Source of the DNA: Hirudinaria manillensis
Lineage: Eukaryota > Annelida > Clitellata > Hirudinida > Hirudinidae
DNA: 64,000 nt
NCBI GenBank assembly: GCA_034509925.1
Contig: CM067528.1
Coordinates: forward strand, 5,810,001-5,874,000
Direction of reading: 5' to 3'
A model generated the notes under the pieces. The model did not search any database and was not told the origin of the DNA. It saw only the letters and a program-made list of their open reading frames with translations. Made by a program: the position numbers and the translations under genes. The first letter of the stretch is position 1; the number at the start of each line of letters is the position of its first letter. Positions 45,101-57,279 of this stretch are shown here, piece by piece.

Positions 45101-48100
45101 CCTGCATGAAATCAGCTCTCCTTCTTTCCAGAGCTTAGAAGACAAAGGCAGAGAATGCCGAAACCGTTGATTCACCGTGAGCAATGTCTTAGTATTGATG
45201 GTGACATCTGACAAAAAGTATGTCACATAAAGATAGCTTTGAGTGTGAATGGCAATCAACTTCGAACAACCTGTCGTCCACTCTTGGCCGTAGATGATCC
45301 CCTCGTCAGACAAGTGAGTGAAACACAAATGCATTTCGGAGTCGAGAGGAGCATGTCGTGGATAATCGCCAATAACCTCATCTGCTTTGTCAAATTCTTT
45401 TACTTTGTTCTTTCTAATAAATTGTTGTAAAAGATGGGCCATTGTTAATTAAGTAATTAATTAATTTTAAATGATTTATTTATAAAGCAAAATACTTCAT
45501 TCTCTCTGGCAAAGCTAGACCCTTGTCTCTGAGATACTGAGAAGCAGTACATGTTCTTTGTTGCAAATCGTCATTGTTATCATTGATATCATCACCATAA
45601 TCATGGCCAAAAAACAAGTCAGCATCTACTGATTCACCGTTACCATAAATTTCCTAAATATCAAATAAAATATTCATTAGCAATTCTAAACAAAATATTG
45701 TTAAAAAATATTATCCATTATGAAACTATATTACAGTTCATTTACACTTCATAAAGGTCACCTTAATAATGGCCTGAAAGGTATAATTCTGTTCTTCAAT
45801 TAGTGCAGAAAATGCCTCCAGGGATGTTTCCGACCATTTATGAGAATCCCCGGATGGGACGACGCCAGAAAGACGACAGCACATGCAGAAAGATGGCCCC
45901 TTAAAGCATTCTGGGAGCATCTTAAGCTTAAAGATGGATGATTTCAGCTTTGACCCATAATCATAACAGCAGACCTGAAAAACTTAACTTCTTGAAATGC
46001 AAGTTAAGCAAAAGCGATAACAATAACAACCAACTCTAGCAGAGTTGTCCAAAAAGTTTAAAGTCATAATTGATGCTCTACTCCAAACTAAATATTCAGG
46101 ATTCCAGATGAGACAATGATCACCACAGCACCAATTTTGATCTAATTTGTCAGGGTCTCCCTCAAGAACAGAAGATGATGATGATGAAGAGGAACTTGCA
46201 GATTGATGACTGCCAGCAACATATTTCTGTATGTCATCACACAACCTGAAAACATGTAACTGTTATTATATTAGACCCTCCAGAAAACTAAATTCACCAA
46301 CAAATGTCTACAATAATTTGACCAAACTTTTGAAACATGATTTTTTGAAGAGGCATTTGAGCATAAAACTCTGACGGTGATGTAACTGTTATGATTTCCA
46401 CATTGACTTTCTTACCACATGGAATTTTAAAAAGGCCTGGCAACTGTTAAAGCAATTAATCAAAGAAAACTTTTATAAAACCTTTAATAGTTCAGCAAAA
46501 GAGAAGAAAAGCATCCCTTTTTGAATGTGCATTTCTTTATTCAAATATGACAATATGACAGTTTATGCTAAAATTACTGGTACTGAATATTCATAAGATT
46601 TATGCATCTATTTTAATTGCAAACATTTGCTTTAAAATTGTTTGGATTGAGAAAAACGAGTGGTAACAATAACGTATTACTTTTTCAGTCTCAAATTCTT
46701 CGCCTCGATTGTGAAGTCCATAAAATCTATTTATGATGATTTGGGTGAAATAAGATTAGAAATTCAATCAATTATTTAATATCAAATTGTGCTTACCCAT
46801 GCAAGTTAAATTCAGCCCAGCCAAGATTGACAAGAGCAGCATTAACTACGATGTTGCCAGCACAATCTGCTTTCATGTACACAGACAATACCCCTTCCTC
46901 CAAAACTTCTAAATATTTAAATAGGTTTGTAGTTCAAAGACATCAAAAACTGCGACATTATTTGATGCCTACCTTTTATTATGACCTCAATCATTTTATC
47001 AATCAGTTTCTTGAGGAAACATACTGTCTAGAGAGATTTAGAAATCATAATAAATGATGGGAAAATAACAGTTTAAAAAAGGTTAACATGTTAAATTGAA
47101 ATCTTAATTTAATTGAGATCTTCAGTAAGGCAGAATCAAACCTCATTGTTCCAGTGATTATCTTCGTTCTTAGGAACCACATCAGCTAAACAACATTCCA
47201 ATGCCTCAAATATAATAATATTTATATAATAATAATATTTGTTAATTTATATTGGCATTAAAGGTATTTGAGAGACATTAATCTAATAAATTTAAAAAAA
47301 AACCCACTTTAGCTGGCAAATTGATCAAATCATCACTGATCTTTTTGATATTACATATAGGCACAGTTTCATTATTGCCAAAGTCCACATATTTCACCAT
47401 AACTTGACCAGGGCTAATTACTTCCAGTACCTCTCCTCTGTACCATAATCCATCCTCAGAGTATTTGGCAAGACAGGCATCACCTTAAAATAAAGAGCAT
47501 GTCCAAAAGGCATAAATCGCATCAAGTGTCAAACCCCACCTATGGAGGGATTGATGAAGGAATTTTGTTGGTTGACCCCACCAGTATCAGAAAAGGTCAA
47601 GCCTCTAGGTAACTCTCCATCCATTTTATTCCAAGGAATCTAAGGAATAAAAGTACTTCATATTACTGACCAGATTTGTAATGATCTAGAGAAGAGTAAT
47701 AATGAGAAATTTGTTCAAATTACCACCTCAATGAAAAATTTTCCAGGAGAGCAGACAAAAGTGATTGCAGCATTAAAAAGAACATTTTCCTCTGGCACGA
47801 CTGGCGACGGATACGGGGACGTCAGACGAGCTACCACGGTTAAACAATCGATAAAAATCCTTGGTAAGCAAAAAAACCAAAGGTTTTAGCTTAACAAAAT
47901 CTTACACTTATTGGATGCCTGTTTTGGAGGTTCTTCAAGGGATTTAGCAAAAGTGGCACGACCTAGAAACACGAGGTACTTTCGAAGAGATGGCATTTCA
48001 GAATCACTCAGATCCACCAAAGAAGGTGAATCTTGCGCCTCCTCCAGGACCTATAATTAAGAATGATTAGACAGGAAATGACTTGTAGAGCTGCCTACAA

Positions 48101-51100
48101 GAAGACGGTTTACCGAGAGCAGCATCGGCCTGTTTTCGCTCAGCCTTGAAAATGCCCGAATGTCTTCTGAATGCCATTCGCCGTGAACGGGTTCAACACC
48201 AGCTAAAGAACAATGCATGGCAAATGCAGGCATCTTTTGATACTTATATGGCATTGCACATATCCTGTGGAAAATTTTTAATATATAGTAAAACTGGTTT
48301 TGTCATTTTGTTTTTCTGTAATAATGTAATGTTTGTCACAAAAACATATCGATATTAAAGATTTAATTGAAATTAGAAATTAAAGATTTCTAATAGCTTC
48401 TTCTACTTCTAAGGTATTCGGACGTCTACCTATCAAATGAAACTGTCTCCAAATTGCCATAATCAAAATAGAACAAGCCAACAGCATCTGCAGAGGTATC
48501 CACATCAACAATTCTGGCTCGATACCAAAGATTATCCTCTCCAAATTTCCCAAAGACAATGTCTCCTTGAAATGATTAACAAAATATTAATTCTATAATC
48601 TATAATTAAATAAAATAATTAGTTAAATCATAAACCTTTATTGGGCATCAAGGGATAGGAATTTGGATCACTGCCAACAAGACAAGAGTTGCAATAACTG
48701 GTAAACTCTCTAGTTAATGTATTCAATCTCTTGCTTTCATAAACTGATCTAACATAAAAATCACCAGGACTTGTGATATGAGTGACATAAACATACTTCT
48801 TTCTTTGACATGCTGTCAATAAAATATTCATCAATCATCATGTATTAGATGTAAGTTAAGAATATAATAAAAATCCAAGAACATGGAATGCTCTGAAATT
48901 TGTCCTTGTTTTCCACTGGAAATTCATCAATGTCAGGACTAACTGAAAGATTACAATGAGAAATACAAGTTCATAGAAAAGGCATTCAAATCAACAATCA
49001 CAAATGTAAAGACTGGCTACCTTTAGATTCAAGTGCTTTTGTTGCACTGTTTAAAGTTTCATCTACATCTGAAATCTTTGGTTCTGATTTCTTAAACTCA
49101 GTATTTTTTGACTCAGAAAGAAACCCATTGCAGCAAAAATCGAGCACTGAAATTGCATTCACCAAATTTTGTTCTTCTATCAGCAGAGAGCTAAGACAAA
49201 AGAAGGCTCTCAAATTCAAAGTAAAAAAATGAAAAAAATTGGTAAAATTCTAAAATTAATAAAATGATTAATAAAAGCTATTAATTCATATGTGGATAAT
49301 CATTAATTTATCAATTAAATATTTATATTAACCTCATGCTCAGATCATCTCCAAAGCAATTATCGGAAGTTAATGTGCTGGTAATTTTGTATAGAACTTC
49401 CGAAATTTTCTCGAAGTTCAAGTCTTCTGGGCTGTAGTTGTTGACAGCTTCCCGAATATCTGATAAAACATTGCCTTTATCATAACACAAGCACCTGAGA
49501 TTTCTCAATTCTTGGGTGCCATTTTGATTAAGAATTACACAATCCTTAATAAGCAATGTAGTAAAATCTGAAATCTCATGGTATGGAAATTCATTTACCT
49601 ATCAAATTGTATTCAGCATCTTGTATGGACTCCAACAGATATTGAATCTTCATTGGAATAATTAAATTATTAACAAAATACTCGACTCAATAAATCATGC
49701 TGGGTTTTGCCAAAAGTGGCAAATCATTCAAAATAGAAACTCAGTAAAGATTTGGGATTAGAAAGCTTGGATTAAAAAATAATAATAAAATAAGAAGTAT
49801 ATAAGAGAAATTGATCAATTGGTAAAACATCCAAAAGCAATACATGATAATAATTATTGCTGTTATTGATACAAATATGTACTACTATTTTTGTCAAACC
49901 TTTTCAGCCAAAACATTAGCTGCTTCCAAGAAAGTAGAATTTATTTTATCTTTCAAAATCTTCTCCCTGAATAAAATCCAAAACAATGTCCATTGTTGTT
50001 GTTTCACATTTTTAATGTCATCTAATGGTGTTGAAATAAACCTCGAATATATCGAATTCAAAGTCCAACAAACTGCAACAGACCATCTTTATTTACAGAA
50101 AGAAGAAGCGAAACAATAGAGAGTGGAACAAGAACGAGTAATATAATAATTCAAACTATTTTAACAAAACAAATTTTTAAGTATAAAAACTCAACAAATG
50201 GTTTACCTGCACTGCAGAAGACAATGGAAGAAATGAAATCTTCTTTGAATGTCCATAAGAGTCTCTTCTCTTTCTAGTCCCAAGTTTTGTAAAAATGCAT
50301 CTAATTTCTAAATAAGAATTTAAGACATTCGTTCGTAAAAAAGCAAGTGTTATTTAAACAATTAAATTGAAACAAAAAACTGGGTTGGGGGGATTACCCT
50401 CTTTAGGTTTTTGGCATGAGCTAAGTTTGTGGTAGATGTTTTTTCCAAATTTGTAACAAATTCCAACTGCTGCACTTTCTAAAATTGCATTCAAAAAGTA
50501 AAAAACAGTAAGGTAGAATAGTTGAAAGTGAGAAATTATATCGTGATGGCTAACAACAAAACAATGAAGATTAGGGTTATTATTATATAAATAAAATTTT
50601 AAAAAACTGAAACAACTTCTGTTCATGACTGACCTTATCTTTAGCTGCCAAAATACTGTGTCTCTTATGAGTTATTAAACAATCAGAGCACAAACACCGA
50701 TCATCATCATTACAAAAAAAAGCACAAGGCTTATCATGCACATCACATTTCTTTAGTATATTGTTTATGAAACGTTTGTGGGACCTAACAAAATCAAAAG
50801 AAAATTGAAATTCATTTTTGAGAAAATGCAGAAACATTTTGGTATCATGTATTCCAGCTACAAGAATGAATATCATACTTGTGGAGAAAGTCTGATATGC
50901 AAACAGCTTGATGTCTCTTCAAGACATTGGAGGTGGAGTGCACCTGCATATACCATTGAAGTTTAAGATAAATATTTTGGTGGTGAATGTCCGCAAGACA
51001 GAAAGCAAGACGAAGAGAAAAAATTCTCTAATTTTCATGCAAGAATCGTAGATGTATATCTTAGTTATGGCTGTGTTCTGATCTGCTTCAGCCATCAAAA

Positions 51101-52640
51101 CTTTGTAGGAATATTGATCTTCAGAACTTTTTTATCAATGCCATAAATGCAACAATATGTTGTTGACGATTTAGATTATTATTATTAGTAAGTTGTTGTG
51201 CATGTTACACATTATTATTATTATTAGGAATGTAAAAAGGACAAATAACAACCTTAGTGAAGCACGGGTTGCACATTAAGGCATCACATCTGTCACATAG
51301 GCACTCAGCTTCCTTTTCATTGCATTCTGTGCAACTTTCTGTTCCCAAAAGAGACGTGTTTAAAGAGGCAAGCATGTAACAATTAATTAAATTTTCTAAA
51401 TAAAATATAAAGTTTAAGTTGTTAAACTAAGTTTTAATCAATATATGCATACATCTGTAATCATAATAACAATAATCATAATTGCATAAAACAATAATTT
51501 ATTAATTCTCAATTTTCTAATATCCCCAAAACACATAAGATCTGTGGTTATAAACAATTTATCAATACAATTGCCTTTTATTGTTGGAGTTGGTGACAAT
51601 GGTTTTGAAATTTTTCGGCAAAACTTCCATGTCTTGCTATTTCTGGAAAGTATCATCAAGATTAAACACATTCAATCTATAAAAATTCATGTAAGTTGCT
51701 TAAGTTGATTCAGATGGTTTTCAGATGTCTTTCTTCCTAAGATAACAAACAGATATCACCTAGTGTGCAACCGAGCTTACACCTCCATGTTTGGAGTTGT
51801 GAAAGTTAATAAACTGTTGCCTCACATAAATTGTTGCCAAATCAAGTATGCAGTATTAAATCAATGAAGTACAAAGACATTTTCCACATTCTCTGCCATA
51901 AAAATAAACTGAAACCAGTATTTAAATCTCATCTATAAAATTCTATTCTTATATGCCAAAAGAGCCAAAACTTTCCCTTTCATTCTAAGTCTATTGTCAT
52001 CAGTGGCCTCCCACCATCCCCCAGATGTTGACCTTAACTGATATGTGTGTACTCTTTCTATATTGTATGTGTATTCTACATGTGAAATTCTACCAAGGGC
52101 TTGATAAATCAAACTAAACAAACAAACTTAACCAAGAAAACCAGGTGCTATCAAGGTTATGAAATATGTGCAAGTAAGAACTACATTCTAACATTATGTC
52201 TGAAACTCTTGTGTTCTGATAATAAAGACATAATCCCATGCAAAATACGTCTTGTTCCAAGTACTTCAATGAACCAGGTTCTTCCAAAATTGTTTTTTCC
52301 TAAATCAACATGAGCACGCATAAATAATAAAAAAATCTAAAGAATCATTGTTTTTATATTTGTACCTGACATTTAAAGCAAATTATGGATCTGGAAGAAT
52401 GGTTCAAATCCTCCTGCAAACAAGAGTAACAAAACACATGCCCACACAAAAGGAGAAGTGGGGTTTGACCTTCACTCTTCGTTTTCCCTAGTAGATATTC
52501 CATTAATAATTGGTTAACGTTGTCTCAAAGTGTGCATAAAATGTCGTAATTTCGCTTTGAAAAGATAAAAAATTCTCGATGTCATTACCTTTAAAACTGA
52601 AACGAAGCCCGCATTTGTGACAGCTCGGAAGGAACGCCAT
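42132..52640 (-). CDS. RNF17: RNF17/TDRD4 (Qin/Kumo-like) RING, B-box and five-Tudor protein
   Basis: Germ-granule scaffold type that binds dimethyl-arginine on PIWI proteins; Drosophila Qin acts in piRNA ping-pong. About 40 exons, about 1,665 aa (human RNF17 about 1,620). Exons: 52640-52589, 52487-52366, 51636-51575, 51338-51253, 50943-50879, 50784-50634, 50478-50398, 50307-50207, 50086-49900, 49647-49599, 49567-49333, 49190-49021, 48942-48883, 48812-48636, 48565-48430, 48264-48114, 48050-47906, 47830-47727, 47639-47540, 47483-47308, 47204-47142, 47027-46973, 46908-46797, 46726-46681, 46443-46328, 46245-46035, 45974-45762, 45653-45496, 45413-45032, 44969-44853, 44777-44688, 44567-44427, 43509-43213, 43129-43046, 42949-42802, 42668-42524, 42436-42304, 42209-42132. 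RING: CHKC, CGHVFCYSC, CFKC. B-boxes: CTEC...CDRCDALMC and CDVHDKPCAFFC. Tudor cores: LWYRARIV..FDYGN; LWYRGEVL..VDFGN; VWSRASIM..YDYGS; FFYRAKIL..VDFGN; KWHRAEIL..VDCGY. The join 51,575 to 51,338 is out of phase by my reading, so an exon is missed there. The join 45,496/45,413 could instead be a gene boundary. Confidence 0.88.
44187..44250. repeat. 26-bp tandem repeat in a RNF17-like intron
   Basis: About 2.5 identical copies of AATAAAGGTGTGGTCATACA plus GGTTTT. It lies in the gene's longest intron, between exons at 44,427 and 43,509. Confidence 0.9.
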
Positions 52641-54068
52641 TCCTGGTATTTACGAAAGAACCGCTCCTAACACAGGAATTGAGATTTGTTCTCGATATTG
52701 ATACTCTGCTTGGTATTCATTTTATAGGCAGTCGTAAAAACTTCTTTACTAAAACATTTGAATTTCCCATTCATATTTACTCTTATTAGGTTGACAGTAT
52801 TATATTAGCTTTAGATATGTCGAGGTGATGGGGTGCTATATTGACTCTAATGTCTTGGGAGTTTTTTTTAGGTTAATCCTAATCATCTATTCGAATTAAA
52901 GAAGCATCTTTGTGGGTCCTGAGAGACATCGATCACGTCTCTTTTATCTGCCGTAGACTGTTTTGTCTCGGTTTGACTGAAAATTCAGATTCAGTGCTCC
53001 ATCTGTTTCGACCAATTTTAAAACTGTGTCTAGGATTCTGGCTTCGTGCCAGAAGCTGCGGAGTTTTCATCAGAAAATTGCAGAGCCTAGTCGCCGCCTT
53101 CTAAGTCATGGTCATCGTCGTCACCGTCACCGTCATCATCGCGATCAACATTATCACTATTATTTCAAATGCATCACAAACAGAAACATACCCATGCAAC
53201 ATTTGTTTATTGATATTGAATGAATAAATTATTTTTGTGCCTGGAGAAAGGTAGTCATTAGCGTACCAAGAGAGGGGGCTATTCGTCCCGACAGGCATGC
53301 GGAGTGGGGTGAATTTTTTTTGGAGGTAAGATCATAAAAAAATCTGAAATTTATAATACCTAGAATTTAGAATACTAAAATAAACTTTTTAAATTTTAAT
53401 ATATGTTTTTAGCAATTAAATTTTCAATAGCCACAATCTAAGCTTAGATCTTTGATTGTAGCTCCATGAAAAGCTCCCCGTTTTCTAGGTGGGCCACTGA
53501 TCTAACAGCAAAGAAATCTATGGATCAACTTTTACCAATTTCTATGCATGGCTGAAGTATCTCAATCCAAAACTTCCATTAGCGGCTGTATTAATTTTTT
53601 ACGTAACACGATGGTTGGGCTTACCTTCTTAATATCATATGTTCCTTGACACTTGAGTTATGGAATCAGAAATAAAAAAATCACTATCATTTTTAGAATT
53701 CATCCCGCCATCTTGACTAATTTTAGCCTTGGCTATTGCAAACGCATCATAATTAGAAATTACACCGATGTGAACGCAAAACTGCGCGCCTTCACTGACA
53801 GTAGTCTTTTCGAAGCATCCACCATCATTTTCTTAAGCATAAATGATTAACTGAATAAATGCAATTTTACAATAGTCGATGTTTAATCAAGTTTATTAAA
53901 ACTGTGATGAATCGGTACAATGAAGGAAAAAATGATTTGAGTAAAATTGATGCAGAAGTTGTTTGAAAATCCATATTACTTGATTTCATTTCTTGCAGCA
54001 TGTTCTCTTTCAAATGGGGTTTTAATGTAAACCAGTTCGTTATAATTCCCTTTAATTTGGATTCAACC
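52641..54068. other. Intergenic upstream of the RNF17-like gene
   Basis: No supported gene. Includes a TCATCG/CACCG-like low-complexity patch near 53,105-53,155 whose short frames (His/Arg-rich) are repeat artefacts. The promoter of the RNF17-like gene must lie at the left end. Confidence 0.55.
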
Positions 54069-55030
54069 TCAGTTGTCCAAAGAATCACTTTGGGTCGAAG
54101 GTTTCCCGATATCCTTGATACTCGGTCGTTTTGCGTTCGAGACATTTCTTAACTTGCCCCAGTCTTCCAAAATGTCACCCATATTTTCACGAACCTTTGT
54201 AGAAAGAGATATGATAATAACAAATTTTTTTCTGTTTCACTAAACCAATCCTTAACTGCGATCCAAAACTATAAATTACCTTTTCAGAACAAATCGTTTC
54301 ATCATAATGTTTGGGCCTGAAAACATGCGGTGATTTATAGGAACAAGCGTCGTCAAAACCCTGCTCTCCCTTTTTCCATCTTAGGACTGATCACAAATTT
54401 TTGGCTCTTTTATTCTAAATTTTATTTTATTTAAAAAAAATTATGCATGATAAAATAACTTACATGACAGTCTGACAAGACATGCAGCAGCGGAGAGACA
54501 CATCAGAAGGAAGCAGAATTCTGGCGAGAAAAGTGATAATAATAGTGAATTTATAAAGCGCTCTTTCTGGCCACTTAAAACCACTCAGCTGCGCTGAAAA
54601 GATGATAAAGTTTACGTGGAATAAACAAAACAACACTAACCAATGTGAGCTGCAATAAAAGCGGCGGTGTCTTTGATCAGATTGATGGCATCAATTTTCA
54701 TTTTCAGCTTCCAAGATTGAATCAAACACAAGATAGAATTGATAAAAGGTAGATTTTTTGTTGCCACAGCCCTATTGCATTCCTCAATTCTTTTCCAGGT
54801 GATGGCATCGGTATCTCTGATCTCCCACCAACTTATTTCTCCGGCATAATACCGATATGTATCATCTTTCGCTCTATTCCAAGGAAATTGTTGAATAATA
54901 TGCGCTTTTACGAAATAACTTAACTTTACCCTAATAGTTGATAAGCCGCTGCCTTTTCATACATGTAGATGAATCCTGTGGTCAAAACTTGAAAGCAGGT
55001 GATTGAAACAATCACCCAAAGAGGATCCAT
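54069..55030 (-). CDS. Orphan membrane-associated protein (229 aa)
   Basis: Not recognised. Five phase-consistent exons: 55030-54930, 54873-54641, 54593-54464, 54379-54280, 54194-54069, all with GT-AG introns. The N-terminus MDPLWVIVSITCFQVLTTGF is a signal peptide or membrane anchor. It is followed by a Trp/Tyr-rich segment (YRYYAGEISWWEIRDTDAI), a helical stretch (LCLIQSWKLKMKIDAINLI), a second hydrophobic segment (YKFTIIITFLARILLP) with a CC...C cluster, and a polar C-terminus (KRPSIKDIGKPSTQSDSLDN). The consistent splicing argues for a real gene. It lies 1.4 kb upstream of the RNF17-like gene on the same strand. Confidence 0.65.
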
Positions 55031-57279
55031 TTTCAATATTTCATGCCAAATGTTAAATCATTTATTGAGACAAAGTTGTGATGTCACGACCTTTGGACGT
55101 AACGACAAATAACATCATCATTTAAAATAAAGTTATAAACAATATTGGGTAAAAATTACAATCATCATATCATATTTAATAATCGTTTATATCAAGCCAT
55201 TTTATGGAAATATTTGTTAAGATTCACTAAGTTCATTGTAAGTGTAGAAAATTACCAAGGGTAGTTTTCAAATTCAATGTTGGAATAGTCTCTATTCTAA
55301 ATACTTTCACTTGTGGGGTAACCCTAGACATGATTAGCGCCGATAGCTGCCGCCGTTATAGCTTTTATATATGGCCAGACGACTCGAATTCATTTCTATT
55401 TCCATTTCCAGCCAATTTCAAATTGATCGTCGCCGAAAATATTGCTCAGCCGCCGATTTCGATTTTTAATTTAAAGAAAATTAAAACATTAATTACAAGT
55501 AATTATGATTTATTTATAAGCAATTAAAAGAGCGCCTAGTTTCAAATAATTAGGTTGGACACGCCTTAAATTTTTTAATGCGGTTAATTTTAATCGTTTT
55601 GATCTAGATGCTGGTTTTAGTTGTTTTCAATTAATCATTTCGGATCACGGAGGTATTAGCTACGAAAAAATCGATTTGTGATGGGAATGTATCTGATAGA
55701 CGCGAATCTAATGAAAACTCATCAATCGAACATTTAAAAATAAATTTATGAAATAACTCTAGAAAAAATTAGTTTTGTCATCTGTTTGGGACTAGTTGAT
55801 TAAAGATGGCTAATGTTTGGATGGCAACGATTATTTTAATGTTTGCAATACAAAAAAAATTTGAATGAAAAAACCTGCCCATCTATAAAAAAAGGATTCA
55901 TAGAATGAAGCGTATATGGTTACTGGTTGCAACACGAAATATCAAAAGATAATGGTCTTACAGAGACAAAAATATAAAAAACATAGTAATGATTAGTGCA
56001 GGTCAGGCGGTTCATCTAGATATGATTTAACAAGGGACAACATGTGACTTTGTGAATTGTATTTGATGAGAACGTTGGTATAATGCCTGTCGCTCGTTAC
56101 AAATGAAGTTTTAATTGATATGGATACATTTTATACTATCTAGCATTATATGATGCTTTAATTGATATGGATACATTTTATACTATCTAGCATTATAGGC
56201 ACTGTCGCAGATATTTTGCCTCTATGCTTTAATGTTTAGTAGCTGGACAGACAAATACAAAAGAATTTCATATGTTGGATTGAAGTGCTCGGTGATAACA
56301 AAAGATTGGGGAAAAATATTAACTTTGTCATGTACAGAGGCAATGCTTAAGTTTGATTATCTTTTACTTTGACAAAATCTAATAATAACTGGATAAGTAT
56401 GGCGAATTTACATTACATTTATTATTTCACCTAGGTTTGGTTTACAATCGATTTTGTTCTAGGTTTTTTTTATAATATTAAATAAAATCTTTATTTAAAA
56501 AAAGATGTTGGCGTCGATTTCAACCGACTAGCCATTGATTACTACAATGTATAAACACATTTCTCCAGGTTTAGTTAATGAGGCGTCTGTATTTGCACGG
56601 TCGTCATCCTCGCACTTGTTTCCACTATAACGAAACATGTTTCAAAAAATAAAGATTTAGACTGAAATCAGACTTGTAGCCAATACTTTTTCTCAATTAC
56701 CAGCATCGTTACCACTATCAGGGCTTTTTACCCATTGCAATAGCTACCCAAGAAAACATCATGCAGTAGTACCTGTAAAGAAACTAAGAAAACCTCCGGT
56801 AGTAGTATATTCTAAAGAACTAATTCGACCTATTCAGTAAAATTTTATCACCAGCTTAATGCAAATATTTATTTGGAGTCTGTTGTCTTTGAATCATAGC
56901 TATGAAGTATAAACATAAAAAATTAAACTCTAAATTGTAAATCTTAATTAGCATAAAGGTTAGATGTATATAACGAAATGACCAAATGAATCTTTTAGCA
57001 ACGTTTAACGACGTAAAAGCTAGTATTCACTCAAGCCGCTAATTTGGGATCAGCAATTAGAGGGGGAGTCCAATCTTGGTCCAACACATAAAATGCGTGA
57101 TTACCTACTAGTGAATGTACTTCAAGCTAGACGTTATCTGAAAAAAGTGTAATTAAAAGCTTGGATGGATTCTGGCAAAGAGTTTTGGAAAAACGTGGAG
57201 CGGCATGTTTAATCCGATGACCAATTCTGGGGAGTTTTCTTTCCTGTAAATTTGGGGCCTCTTGTTATTTTTAACGAAA
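55031..57279. other. Intergenic, 2.2 kb, AT-rich
   Basis: No supported gene. Lies between divergent genes and holds one direct repeat, listed separately. Confidence 0.6.
56110..56198. repeat. Direct repeat, two copies of about 41 bp
   Basis: TTTAATTGATATGGATACAT and the bases that follow, to AGCATTATA, occur twice with a period of 47 bp, identical over about 41 bp. Confidence 0.9.
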
